Shown here: one piece after another, positions 1 to 8,792 of the stretch
Position numbering within the stretch: position 1 is the stretch's first letter
How the letters are laid out: each line of letters starts with the position of its first letter
From: Azohydromonas sediminis
GTDB taxonomy: Bacteria > Pseudomonadota > Gammaproteobacteria > Burkholderiales > Burkholderiaceae_C
Assembly (NCBI RefSeq): GCF_003574675.1
Contig: NZ_QOAZ01000002.1
Location: 186,001 to 250,000 of the forward strand
DNA: 64,000 bases
Direction of reading: 5' to 3'
Made by a program: the position numbers and the translations under genes
The notes under the pieces: generated by a model
What the model saw: only the letters and a program-made list of their open reading frames with translations
The model's database searches: none
Told to the model about the DNA's origin: nothing

Positions 1-575
1 GGCAGCGCGTGGTCGCGCGCGAGGATCGCCGCCACCGCGGCCAGCGTGCCGCCGGCACTGTCGCCGCCGACGGCCAGCCGCGCCGGGTCGAGGCCGAGCC
101 CGGCCGCGTGCGCGGCGAGCCACTGCAGCGCCGCCCACGCGTCGTCGACCGCGGTCGGGAAGCGGTGCTCGGGCGCGAGCCGGTAGTCGAGCGCGAGCAC
201 CGCACCACCGCTGCGCTGCGCGAGCTCGCGGCACAGCGCATCGTGCGTCGGGAGGCTGCCGATCACGAAACCGCCGCCGTGCAGGTACAGCAGCGCCGGC
301 AGCGGCGCGTCGCCCGGGGCCGGCGCGTACAGCCGCGCCGGCAGCGGCGTGCCGTCGGCGGCGGGAACCGTCAGCGCCTCGACGCGCGGCAGCGTCGGGC
401 GCGGCGGCTCGAGCACCTCGGCGGCGGCCTCGTAAGCGCGGCGCGCGTCGGCAACGCTCATCGCATGCCACGGCGGGCGGTTCGCGCGCCGGATGCGCTC
501 GAGCAGGCCGGCCATGACCGGCGTCAGCAGGTGGGTCGACACGGGCGGCAGTGGCGTGGCAGGGGCGTGAAGCAT
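1..575 (-). CDS. alpha/beta hydrolase, HSL-type esterase (3' end outside the window)
   Basis: About 191 N-terminal residues are visible; the C-terminus, with the catalytic Asp and His, lies before base 1. The hormone-sensitive-lipase oxyanion motif HGGG sits at residues 99-102, and the nucleophile elbow GDSAGG at 171-176 makes Ser173 the likely nucleophile. YRLAPEHRFP at 131-140 is also typical of family IV esterases. Such enzymes hydrolyse short-chain carboxylic esters in the cytoplasm; the substrate cannot be told. It is divergent from the alcohol dehydrogenase with only 33 bases between the two start codons, so they may share a control region. No signal peptide is seen. Family is clear, exact role unknown. 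Confidence 0.85.
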   Translation of the reverse strand, partial: MLHAPATPLPPVSTHLLTPVMAGLLERIRRANRPPWHAMSVADARRAYEAAAEVLEPPRPTLPRVEALTVPAADGTPLPARLYAPAPGDAPLPALLYLHGGGFVIGSLPTHDALCRELAQRSGGAVLALDYRLAPEHRFPTAVDDAWAALQWLAAHAAGLGLDPARLAVGGDSAGGTLAAVAAILARDHAL

Positions 576-608
576 ACTCACCGCCCTGCCCTGCCTGTTG
601 CGACCGCG

Positions 609-1757
609 ATGGCCACGATCCTCTACCTCACGCAGATCCACCTCGACTTCGGCACCGTGCAGCTGCTGCCCGCCGAGTGCGCGCGCGTCGGCATCCGCAA
701 GCCGCTCGTCGTCACCGACGCCGGCGTGCGCGCCGCGGGCGTGCTGGCGCAGGCGCTCGCGCCGCTCGCCGATGTGCCGCACGCCGTGTTCGACGGCACG
801 CCGTCGAACCCGACCGAAGCCGCGGTGCGCGCCGCCACCGCGCTGTACCGCGAGCAAGGCTGCGACGGCCTGATCGCCGTCGGCGGCGGTTCGAGCATCG
901 ACCTCGCGAAGGGCGTCGCGATCGCGGCGACGCACGACGGCCCGCTCGTGACCTACGCGACGATCGAAGGCGGCAGCCCGAAGATCACCGAGCGCGTCGC
1001 ACCGCTGATCGCCGTGCCGACCACCGCCGGCACCGGCAGCGAAGTCGCGCGCGGCGCGATCCTGATCGTCGACGACGGGCGCAAGCTCGGCTTCCACAGC
1101 TGGCACCTGGTGCCGAAGGCGGCGATCCTCGACCCGGCGCTCACGCTCGGCCTGCCGCCGATGCTCACGGCCGCCACCGGCATGGACGCGATCGCGCACT
1201 GCATGGAGACGTTCATGGCCCCGGCCGTCAACCCGCCCGCCGACGGCATCGCGCTCGACGGCCTCGAGCGCGGCTGGGCGCACCTCGAGCGCGCGACGAA
1301 GGACGGCGGCGACCGCGACGCGCGCTGGAACATGATGAGCGCGAGCATGCAGGGCGCGATGGCGTTCCAGAAGGGGCTCGGCTGCGTGCACTCGCTCAGC
1401 CACAGCCTCGGCGGCGTGAACCCGAAGCTGCACCACGGCACGCTCAACGCGATGTTCTTGCCGGCGGTCGTGCGCTTCAACGCGCAGGCCGAGTCGATCC
1501 GGCGCGAGCGCCGGCTGCAGCGCATGGCGCACGCGATGGGGATCGGCTCGTGCGACAGCGCCGGCACCGAGGTCGCCGAGGCGATCCGCGAGATGAATGC
1601 GCGCCTCGGGCTGCCGCGAGGACTGGCAGCGATGGGCGTCACGCGCGACGTGTTCGAGCGCGTGATCGATGGCGCGATGGCCGACCACTGCCACAAGACC
1701 AACCCGGTGATCGCGACGCGCGACGACTACCGCGCGATGCTCGAGGCGTCGCTGTAG
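609..1757 (+). CDS. iron-containing (group III) alcohol dehydrogenase
   Basis: Predicted 382-residue cytoplasmic NAD(P)-dependent alcohol dehydrogenase. GGGSSIDLAKG at residues 92-102 is the nucleotide-binding loop, and PTTAGTGSE at 137-145 is the family signature. GMDAIAH near 191-197 and the later histidine-rich HSLSHSLGG stretch supply the metal-ligand pattern of Fe-ADHs. The open frame continues upstream to base 9, but that part lies antisense to the esterase and its composition is not protein-like. The ATG at 609 matches the family N-terminus. Substrate is not evident; relatives act on 1,3-propanediol, butanol, hydroxybutyrate or maleylacetate. Confidence 0.92.
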   Translation: MATILYLTQIHLDFGTVQLLPAECARVGIRKPLVVTDAGVRAAGVLAQALAPLADVPHAVFDGTPSNPTEAAVRAATALYREQGCDGLIAVGGGSSIDLAKGVAIAATHDGPLVTYATIEGGSPKITERVAPLIAVPTTAGTGSEVARGAILIVDDGRKLGFHSWHLVPKAAILDPALTLGLPPMLTAATGMDAIAHCMETFMAPAVNPPADGIALDGLERGWAHLERATKDGGDRDARWNMMSASMQGAMAFQKGLGCVHSLSHSLGGVNPKLHHGTLNAMFLPAVVRFNAQAESIRRERRLQRMAHAMGIGSCDSAGTEVAEAIREMNARLGLPRGLAAMGVTRDVFERVIDGAMADHCHKTNPVIATRDDYRAMLEASL

Positions 1758-1774
1758 CGCCGGTTCGGGTGCGC

Positions 1775-2725
1775 TCAGAACCGCATCAGCGCGACGGCGC
1801 CGAGCGCCCATGCCGATTCGCGGGGCGACGCAGCGTCGGCGCGCGGCCAGAAGTGGCCGACGGTGAACTGGCCGATCAGCCAGTCCCGGTACAGCGGCTG
1901 GGTCCAGCGCAGTCGCAACCCGTAGTCGCCGACGGCGGCGTCGCTGGCCGTCTTGCCGCTGACCAGCGCCTCGGCGGCCAGTTCGCGGTCGGTGCCGAAA
2001 CTTCGATACGTCCCGACGAGGCTCGACCACTCGAAGCCCTCGCTGCGCTGCGTGACGGTGCCGCCGTTGAGCCAGCGCACCTCGAGCCGCGGCGACAGCG
2101 CACGGGTGAAAGCCAGCGCCGTCGTCGAGCCGAAGCCATCGACGTCGGTCCAGAACACGGTCTCGCGCACGTCGAGGCGCAGCGTCTCGCCAAGTGCCCA
2201 CGCGTTCGCGTAACGCGCCTGCGCATAGACCTCGAACGCGCTGCGCAGACCGGCACGCAGCTCGATGCGGTCGCTCAGCGGCACCGCCAGCCCGGCGAAG
2301 TACGACGACCGCTCGGTGTCGGCCAGCGTGCGCTCCTGGCGCGCGAACGCCGACGGCTTGTCGGTCACGACGTCGCGCTCGACGTCGCGTCCGAGAAAGG
2401 CATACGCGCGCTCGCGCAGGTTCGGCAACTCGAAGCGGGCATCGAGCCGTACCGACACGTCGAAACCCTCGTCGCGCCGCCAGCTGGTGCGCAGTTCGAG
2501 GCGGCCCTGCTCGACCTTGCCGCCGTCTTCGAATGGCCGCTCGCCGAACCAGCTGTCGATGCCACGCGCCAGCCCCACCGTCGCCGAGCGCGCCCAGGCA
2601 CGCAACGCCTCGAGCCCGCCGGGCGCCGCTGGCGCCACGGCGTCGGCCGTATCGGGCGCGGCGAGCGCCGCGCTGCAGGCGGTCAGCACGAGTGCGCAGG
2701 CGACGGGCAGGCGGGTCGGCGGCAA
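1775..2725 (-). CDS. probable outer-membrane beta-barrel protein, function unknown
   Basis: About 316 residues from a TTG start at 2725. Residues 2-20 form a hydrophobic stretch ending in an Ala-rich cleavage-like site (SAALAA), so export is likely. The rest alternates short amphipathic segments with turns and ends in Phe (VALMRF), as in outer-membrane barrels. The frame stays open to a GTG at 2863, but that start lies inside the aceA terminator and would give an Arg/Pro-rich tail before the signal sequence, so I reject it. The TTG has no clear Shine-Dalgarno, so the start is uncertain. It faces the alcohol dehydrogenase tail to tail. I do not recognise a named family. Confidence 0.6.
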   Translation of the reverse strand: MPPTRLPVACALVLTACSAALAAPDTADAVAPAAPGGLEALRAWARSATVGLARGIDSWFGERPFEDGGKVEQGRLELRTSWRRDEGFDVSVRLDARFELPNLRERAYAFLGRDVERDVVTDKPSAFARQERTLADTERSSYFAGLAVPLSDRIELRAGLRSAFEVYAQARYANAWALGETLRLDVRETVFWTDVDGFGSTTALAFTRALSPRLEVRWLNGGTVTQRSEGFEWSSLVGTYRSFGTDRELAAEALVSGKTASDAAVGDYGLRLRWTQPLYRDWLIGQFTVGHFWPRADAASPRESAWALGAVALMRF

Positions 2726-2840
2726 GGCGAGGCGGGCAGGATCGGGACGGTCGGGAGGTCGCGCCCGTACTGGCCGGTGGCGAGAACGGTCCGGAGTATG
2801 CCGCCGGGTCACCGGACGGCGAAACCGCGACGCCGCCACG

Positions 2841-2874
2841 AAAAAAAAGAAACCCGGCCGCACCGCAGCCGGGT
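2841..2874 (-). terminator. Rho-independent terminator of aceA
   Basis: A 7-bp stem (ACCCGGC / GCCGGGT) encloses a 9-base loop. On the minus strand it is followed by TTTC and then a run of eight Ts. It lies 50 bases after the aceA stop codon. This is the best intrinsic terminator in the window, and it also excludes the far-upstream start of the next minus-strand gene. Confidence 0.88.
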
Positions 2875-2924
2875 CGCGTCACCACCGCTCGGCAGTCACC
2901 GAGGCCGGTCGCCGAGCACAGGGG

Positions 2925-4238
<1,314 letters not shown>

Positions 4239-4299
4239 GGGGCTCTCCTGCCAAGGGTCAATCGGTGGCACAAGCGTAGCCGCGACCGGCCTCGGCGCG

Positions 4300-4322
4300 A
4301 AGACTTATGTCTTATAGAAGAC
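4300..4322. promoter_or_regulatory. alternating AAGAC/GTCTT repeat upstream of aceA, candidate operator
   Basis: AAGAC (4300-4304), TTAT, GTCTT (4309-4313), ATAG, AAGAC (4318-4322): one half-site appears three times in alternating orientation with two 4-base spacers, giving two overlapping perfect inverted repeats. It sits 62-84 bases upstream of the aceA start in an AT-rich pocket of an otherwise very GC-rich region. On the minus strand TATAAG within it could serve as a -10. The regulator is not identifiable from the sequence. Confidence 0.5.
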
Positions 4323-4468
4323 AAAAAAATAAACTCTTGAGAATCAATGATTTGCGCATTTCATTGCATGCAGCGAAACAGTAGTTTCGGAAAGTGAAAC
4401 GCGATGCTGCAGCGCCGCATCGCGTTCTTTCGTATTGCGAAACACTGATGCCGCGATGCGGCAAATCG

Positions 4469-5176
4469 TCAGCGCGGCGGCAGCGCCGCGGCCCACCACC
4501 GCGCGTAGAGCCGGTCGGCCAGCGCCTGCTGCGCGCGCAGCAAGCCTTCGGCGCCGGCGCGCATCAACTCGCGCGCCTGCACCGTCGCGTGCCGAGCTGC
4601 GAGCGCGGGATCGACCTCGTCGGCCCAGCGCTGCAGCTTCTCGGCGTCGAGCTCGACGTGGAACTGCATCGCCAGGTGCGGCCCGATCGCAAACGCCTGA
4701 TGGCGGCACGCCGCACTGCCGGCCAGCGGCACCGCACCTGCCGGCAGCTCGAAAGCCTCGAAGTGCCACTGGAACACCGTGACCGGGCCCGCGGCGCCGA
4801 ACCAGTCGACAGCGGCGTCATGCGCGTGCACGTCGATCGTGGACCAACCGATCTCGGGCGCTGGCGACGTCGCCACGCGGGCCCCCAAGGCACGCGCCAT
4901 CAGCTGGCCGCCCAGGCAGTGGCCGATCACCGGCCGCTGCTTGGCCATCGCGTCGAGGATCAGCCGCTCGGCGTCGCGCAGACTGGGCAGTGGGTCGTTG
5001 GCGCTCATCGAGCCGCCGAGGATCGCGAGCGCCGCGTGGTCGTCGACCGACGCGGGGTACGCGTCGCCGGCCTGCGTGTTGCGCACGTCGGTCGCGATGC
5101 CGCGCTCGCGCAGCCACTGCAGCAGATACGCCGGGCCGTCCTGGTGTTCGTGCTGCAGCACCAGCACCGGCTTCAT
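4469..5176 (-). CDS. class I glutamine amidotransferase
   Basis: 235 residues, GMP-synthase-like GATase1 fold. The catalytic triad is visible: Cys87 in GHCLGGQ, and His173 and Glu175 in QFHVELD. It would release ammonia from glutamine or hydrolyse a gamma-glutamyl bond. Its ATG overlaps the stop of the upstream aminotransferase (ATGA), so the two are translationally coupled. Given the agmatinase divergent from that gene and the Puu genes nearby, a role in amine metabolism is inferred. It is clearly different from the PuuD-type hydrolase at 11.5 kb. The acceptor is unknown. Confidence 0.85.
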   Translation of the reverse strand: MKPVLVLQHEHQDGPAYLLQWLRERGIATDVRNTQAGDAYPASVDDHAALAILGGSMSANDPLPSLRDAERLILDAMAKQRPVIGHCLGGQLMARALGARVATSPAPEIGWSTIDVHAHDAAVDWFGAAGPVTVFQWHFEAFELPAGAVPLAGSAACRHQAFAIGPHLAMQFHVELDAEKLQRWADEVDPALAARHATVQARELMRAGAEGLLRAQQALADRLYARWWAAALPPR

Positions 5177-6540
5177 GCAGCGACCTCGGCGAGGAAGTCG
5201 TCGAGCGCCTGCGCGACGGCGGCGACGTCGTCGGCACCGGCCATCGGCGGCACGAGCAGCATGTTGTGGAACGGCGTCACGAGCACGCCACGGTTGAGCA
5301 GGAACAGGTGCAGCGCGCGCTCGAGCGCCTCGTCCATCGCCGCGCGCGCGGCCGCGGCGTCGTTGGGCGGCTGCGGGCAGAACTGCAGCTCCATGCGCGC
5401 GCCCAGCCGCGTCACGCTCCACGGCAGCCCCCGCCGCTGCACGACGCCTTCCAGCGCCGCCTGCAGCGCCGCGGCGGTGGTCTCCATGCGCGCGTAGGCG
5501 TCGGCCGTCATCACGTGCTCGAGGCTGGCCTGCAATGCAGCGAGCGCGAGCAGGCTCGCCGACAGCGTCGTGCCAATGCCGGAGTGCCCTTCCGGCGCCG
5601 CATCCTTGGCCGCCATCATGCGCCGCGCGAGGTCGTCGGTGACGCCGTAGACCGCGCACGGCACGCCGCCGGCCACCGCCTTGCCGACGATGACGGCATC
5701 GGGCGCGAGCCCGTGCACGCGCGCGTAGCCGCCCAGGCCGCTGCTGACGGTGTGCGTCTCGTCGAGCACGAACAGCGCGCCGTGCCGCCGGCAGCTGGCC
5801 TGCACCGCGTCGAGGAATCCCGGCGCCGGCGGCACGAGGCCGCAGTTGGTCAGCGCCGGCTCGGTCAGCACGCACGCGACGTCGCCGCGCGCGAGCGCCG
5901 CGTCGACGGCCGCCGCGTCGTTGAACGGCACGACGACGGTGCCCAGCGCGAGGTCGTGCACCTGCCCGAGCAGGCTCGCGCGCGTGAGCGTGCGCCCGTC
6001 GCCGGCCATGTCGACGAGCGTGTCGTCGACGGTGCCGTGGTAGCAGCCGTCGAACACCAGCACCTTGCGCCGGCCGGTGACGGCGCGTGCCCAGCGCAGC
6101 ACGAAGCGGTTGGCGTCGCTCGCGCTGAGCGTGACCTGCCAGCGCGGCAGTCCGAACACGCGCTGCAGCGCCTCGCCGACCGCGGCGAGCATCGCGCCGG
6201 GCAGCATCGCGGTCAGCCCGCGCGCGGCCTGCGCCGCGACGGCCTGCGCGATGGGCGGCGGCGAGTGGCCGAACATCGCGCCGGTGTCGCCGAGGCAGAA
6301 GTCGACATAGGCGTGGCCGTCGACGCAGTGCACGCGGTGGCCCTGCGCATGCTCGACGAACAGCGGGTGCGGCAGCGCCCAGTCGCGCATCCAGTGCAGC
6401 GGCACACCCCACAGGAAGTGCGGCGCGCTCGCCGCGGCCAGCGCGGCGCTGCGCGGGTGCGTGTCGACGTAGCGCCGGCGTTCGCGCTCGTGCAGCGCGC
6501 GCAGGCGCTGCGGGTCGGGGACGGGGGGCGTGCTTATCAT
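5173..6540 (-). CDS. class III PLP aminotransferase, glutamate-semialdehyde-aminomutase-like
   Basis: 455 residues. PLP-binding Asp260 lies in LFVLDETHT and the Schiff-base Lys287 in AVIVGKAVAGG. The N-terminal half has FCLGDTGAMFGHSPPPI near 81-96, resembling the HemL branch of class III enzymes. I read it as an amine or omega-amino-acid transaminase rather than HemL itself, because it is coupled (ATGA overlap) to a glutamine amidotransferase and divergent from an agmatinase 40 bases away. ATG chosen at 6540; a CACAAT hexamer sits 9 bases before it. One of four class III aminotransferases in this 20-kb stretch. Exact substrate unknown. Confidence 0.85.
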   Translation of the reverse strand: MISTPPVPDPQRLRALHERERRRYVDTHPRSAALAAASAPHFLWGVPLHWMRDWALPHPLFVEHAQGHRVHCVDGHAYVDFCLGDTGAMFGHSPPPIAQAVAAQAARGLTAMLPGAMLAAVGEALQRVFGLPRWQVTLSASDANRFVLRWARAVTGRRKVLVFDGCYHGTVDDTLVDMAGDGRTLTRASLLGQVHDLALGTVVVPFNDAAAVDAALARGDVACVLTEPALTNCGLVPPAPGFLDAVQASCRRHGALFVLDETHTVSSGLGGYARVHGLAPDAVIVGKAVAGGVPCAVYGVTDDLARRMMAAKDAAPEGHSGIGTTLSASLLALAALQASLEHVMTADAYARMETTAAALQAALEGVVQRRGLPWSVTRLGARMELQFCPQPPNDAAAARAAMDEALERALHLFLLNRGVLVTPFHNMLLVPPMAGADDVAAVAQALDDFLAEVAA

Positions 6541-6549
6541 CGGCCGACG

Positions 6550-6555
6550 ATTGTG
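6550..6555 (-). promoter_or_regulatory. possible -10 element just before the aminotransferase start
   Basis: CACAAT on the minus strand, 9 bases from the ATG at 6540. It fits a recurring pattern in this window of a -10-like hexamer 6-9 bases before a start codon, implying a leaderless or very short leader. No -35 is claimed. Confidence 0.3.
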
Positions 6556-6580
6556 TCCGAGCGCGCTTCGCGCCCCTGCC

Positions 6581-7507
6581 ATGACGAGTTTCGCGTTCCT
6601 GTCCGACAGCGGCTTCCTGAAGGCCGGCCCCGCGACCGACCAGCCGTATGCCGTGGCCGGCATCGCGTGGGACGGCTCGACGACGAACCGCCCCGGCGCG
6701 CGCTTCGGGCCGCGCGCGATCCGCGAGGCGAGCCACATGCTGTGCGACGCGACGCACCCGTGGTTCGACGTCACGCCGCTCGGCCGCGTCGGCGACGCCG
6801 GCGACCTGCCGCTGCCCAACACCTCGCTGGCGGCGATGCGCGAGGCGCTCGCGCCGCTGGCCGACGCGCTGGTGCGCCGCCACCACATGGTGTGGCTCGG
6901 CGGCGACCACAGCATCACGCTGCCGCTGCTGCGCGCCTACCGGCGCTGGCTCGGGCGGCCGCTGGCGGTGGTGCACTTCGACGCGCACTGCGACACCTGG
7001 CGCGACCACTTCGGCGAGCCGAGCGGCCACGGCACCTGGGTCTACGAGGCGATCGCCGAGGGCCTCGTCGTGCGCGAGTGCTTCACGCAGCTGGGCATCC
7101 GCTCGGCCGGCGAGCGCGAGGCGCGCGAGTACGTGCGCGACCAGGGCGGGCTGATCTACACCGCACGCGACCTGCGCGGCCTCGAGAGCCCGGCGCAGCT
7201 CGCGCCGGTGCTCGACGCGATCGGCGCACGGCTGGCCGGGCACGGGCAGCCGCCGCTGTACGTCAGCCTCGACATCGACTGCCTCGACCCGGCGTTCGCC
7301 CCCGGCACCGGCACCCCCGAGCCGGGCGGTCTGAGCACCAACCAGGTGCTCTCGCTGCTCGAAGGACTGGCCGCGCACCACTGCGTCGGCATGGACTGCG
7401 TCGAGGTCGCGCCGCCGTACGACCACGCCGAACTGACGAGCTACGCGGCAGCGAACTTCGTCTGGACCTACCTGTGCGGCCAGATCGCCGGCCGGAACGC
7501 GCGCTGA
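6581..7507 (+). CDS. speB: agmatinase / ureohydrolase
   Basis: 308 residues. Binuclear-manganese ureohydrolase; agmatinases convert agmatine to putrescine and urea. All three metal motifs are present: GGDHS at 107-111, DAHCD at 134-138 and DIDCLDP at 231-237. The segment DTWRDHFGE...HGTW near 138-153 is typical of agmatinases. A guanidinobutyrase or guanidinopropionase role cannot be excluded. The ATG at 6581 aligns with family N-termini; an in-frame upstream start at 6530 would overlap the divergent aminotransferase. Product putrescine would feed the Puu/SpuC genes downstream. Confidence 0.9.
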   Translation: MTSFAFLSDSGFLKAGPATDQPYAVAGIAWDGSTTNRPGARFGPRAIREASHMLCDATHPWFDVTPLGRVGDAGDLPLPNTSLAAMREALAPLADALVRRHHMVWLGGDHSITLPLLRAYRRWLGRPLAVVHFDAHCDTWRDHFGEPSGHGTWVYEAIAEGLVVRECFTQLGIRSAGEREAREYVRDQGGLIYTARDLRGLESPAQLAPVLDAIGARLAGHGQPPLYVSLDIDCLDPAFAPGTGTPEPGGLSTNQVLSLLEGLAAHHCVGMDCVEVAPPYDHAELTSYAAANFVWTYLCGQIAGRNAR

Positions 7508-7520
7508 ACCGTCGTCCGGT

Positions 7521-7552
7521 TTGACCTCGCGCAAGTCTGACCCTGCTTGCGC
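7521..7552 (+). promoter_or_regulatory. inverted repeat and FNR-like half sites before the hemerythrin gene
   Basis: GCGCAAG (7529-7535) and CTTGCGC (7546-7552) form a perfect 7-bp inverted repeat around 10 bases. Overlapping it, TTGAC-N4-CGCAA (7521-7534) matches 7 of 10 positions of the FNR/DNR box TTGAT-N4-ATCAA. It lies 37-68 bases upstream of the hemerythrin start and just after the agmatinase stop, so the repeat could also be a weak agmatinase terminator. Confidence 0.3.
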
Positions 7553-7588
7553 CACAAGAATGGGGGCCAACCCGCAAGGAGTGGCGCC

Positions 7589-8155
7589 ATGACCCCGACC
7601 CCTGCCCGCGCGACCCCATCCGCCCGTCCATCACGCCCCGGCGTGGTGCCTGCCGACGGCTTCGAGGTGCTCGACGAGGCGCATCGCGCCGTGGTGGCGC
7701 ACCTCGGCCTGCTCGCCGAGCTGATCGATCGCCTCGACCGCCACGGCATCGACGCGCGGGCCAGCGAGCTGGCGCGCGACATCGCCGCCTTCTTCAACGG
7801 CCACGCGCGCGACCACCACGCCGAGGAGGAGCGCCGCGTGTTCCCGGGCCTGCTGGCCGACGGCTCGGAGGAACTCGTGCAGCACGTTCGCCGGCTGCAG
7901 CAGGACCACGGCTGGCTCGAGGAGGACTGGCTCGAACTGGCGCCGCAGCTCGACGCGGTGGCCAACGGCTACAACGGGTACGACCTCGCGCTGCTGCAGC
8001 ACGCGCTGCCGGTCTTCACCGAGCTGTACCGTGAGCACATCGCGCTCGAGGAGTCGCTGATCTACCCCGAGGCCAAGCGCCGCCTCGCCGCCGCGCAAGC
8101 CGCTGCGCGACAGCGCCTCGGTGAGACGCCGCCGACCGGCACATCGCCGGCCTAG
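7589..8155 (+). CDS. hemerythrin HHE domain protein
   Basis: 188 residues. Non-heme di-iron four-helix bundle protein; relatives bind O2 or NO, or repair iron centres. Candidate ligands are His32, the GHARDHHAEE cluster at 71-80, His107 in QQDHGWLEE, and His150/Glu154 in YREHIALEE. The Pro/Ala-rich first 22 residues are probably disordered. The start at 7589 follows AAGGAG at 7576-7581. Its stop codon overlaps the stop of the convergent Lrp gene (bases 8152-8155). The exact role is unknown. Confidence 0.88.
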   Translation: MTPTPARATPSARPSRPGVVPADGFEVLDEAHRAVVAHLGLLAELIDRLDRHGIDARASELARDIAAFFNGHARDHHAEEERRVFPGLLADGSEELVQHVRRLQQDHGWLEEDWLELAPQLDAVANGYNGYDLALLQHALPVFTELYREHIALEESLIYPEAKRRLAAAQAAARQRLGETPPTGTSPA

Positions 8156-8631
8156 ACCGGCAGCGCCGTCGTGCGCTTGACGGTGCGCAGCACGAGCATC
8201 GAGTTCGAGCGCGCCACGCCCGGCAGCCGCATCAGCACCTGCGTGTGGAAGCGCTCGAGGTCCTCGGCGTCGCGGTACGCGAAGCGGATCAGGTAGTCGT
8301 TCGAGCCGGCCACGTAGTAGCAGTCGAGCACCTGCGGCTCGTCGCGCACCGCCTGCTCGAAGGCCTCGAGCAGCGGCGTGTTCATGCTCTCGAGGTTGAT
8401 GATCGTGAAGCTGGTGCCGTGCTGGCCGACCGCCTTCGGGTTCAGCAGCGCGACGTAGCGCGCGATGACGCCGGCGTCCTCGAGCTGCTTGACGCGCCGC
8501 AGGCACGCCGACGGCGACAGGTGCACGCGCTGCGCGAGCTCGACGTTGGTGAGCCGGCCGTCGTCCTGCAGCTCGCGCAGAATCGCGCGGTCGATCGCAT
8601 CGAGTTGCGCCGGGAAGGCGGGGTTTCGCAT
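8152..8631 (-). CDS. Lrp/AsnC family transcriptional regulator
   Basis: 159 residues. An N-terminal winged helix (about 8-60: LDAIDRAILRELQDDGR, then the recognition helix around LSPSACLRRVKQLE) is followed by a RAM ligand-binding domain (about 75-150). These proteins sense amino acids or related small molecules and usually control adjacent catabolic genes. It is divergent from the omega-amino-acid aminotransferase that heads the polyamine run, with a perfect 17-bp palindrome between them, so it is the best candidate for the local regulator. ATG chosen at 8631 by match to family N-termini. Confidence 0.93.
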   Translation of the reverse strand: MRNPAFPAQLDAIDRAILRELQDDGRLTNVELAQRVHLSPSACLRRVKQLEDAGVIARYVALLNPKAVGQHGTSFTIINLESMNTPLLEAFEQAVRDEPQVLDCYYVAGSNDYLIRFAYRDAEDLERFHTQVLMRLPGVARSNSMLVLRTVKRTTALPV

Positions 8632-8655
8632 TTTTTGTCCCACGTGACGGTTTGG

Positions 8656-8672
8656 TTCGCATCTTATGCGAA
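8656..8672. promoter_or_regulatory. palindromic operator candidate between the lrp-like gene and the aminotransferase
   Basis: TTCGCAT-CTT-ATGCGAA, perfect 7-bp arms around a 3-base centre. It starts 25 bases from the regulator start and lies 120 bases before the aminotransferase start. Size and symmetry fit an Lrp/AsnC-family site, which suggests autoregulation and control of the divergent gene. Confidence 0.55.
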
Positions 8673-8725
8673 GGCTCGGGGTCCGCACGGGCCCGTTCCG
8701 CAAGCACATTGCGCCTGCGGCTGTC

Positions 8726-8731
8726 TAGACT
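8726..8731 (+). promoter_or_regulatory. possible -10 element (TAGACT) of the omega-amino-acid aminotransferase
   Basis: TAGACT preceded by C. The same CTAGACT heptamer occurs upstream of potF (15163-15169). No good -35 at 17 bases is seen. It lies 61 bases before the start codon. Confidence 0.3.
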
Positions 8732-8792
8732 GGCACTTGCTTCGGGCCGACACGGGACACCCCGAGGCTGCGTCGCACGAGGAGCACCCCCC

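Noticed and set aside
9-608. In-frame upstream extension of the alcohol dehydrogenase
   Set aside because: It is antisense to a convincing esterase, is Arg/Ala-rich without family similarity, and the Fe-ADH fold starts at 609.
2726-2863. Longer N-terminus for the outer-membrane-like protein from the GTG at 2863
   Set aside because: The segment runs through the aceA terminator and would place an Arg-rich tail before the signal peptide.
4469-7570. Very long minus-strand open frame (over 1000 codons)
   Set aside because: Only its 3' 235 codons (the amidotransferase) look like protein; the rest is a high-GC shadow of the aminotransferase and agmatinase.
8731-8746. TGGCAC followed by TTGC as a sigma54 promoter
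   Set aside because: The -24 and -12 elements abut instead of being separated by the required bases.
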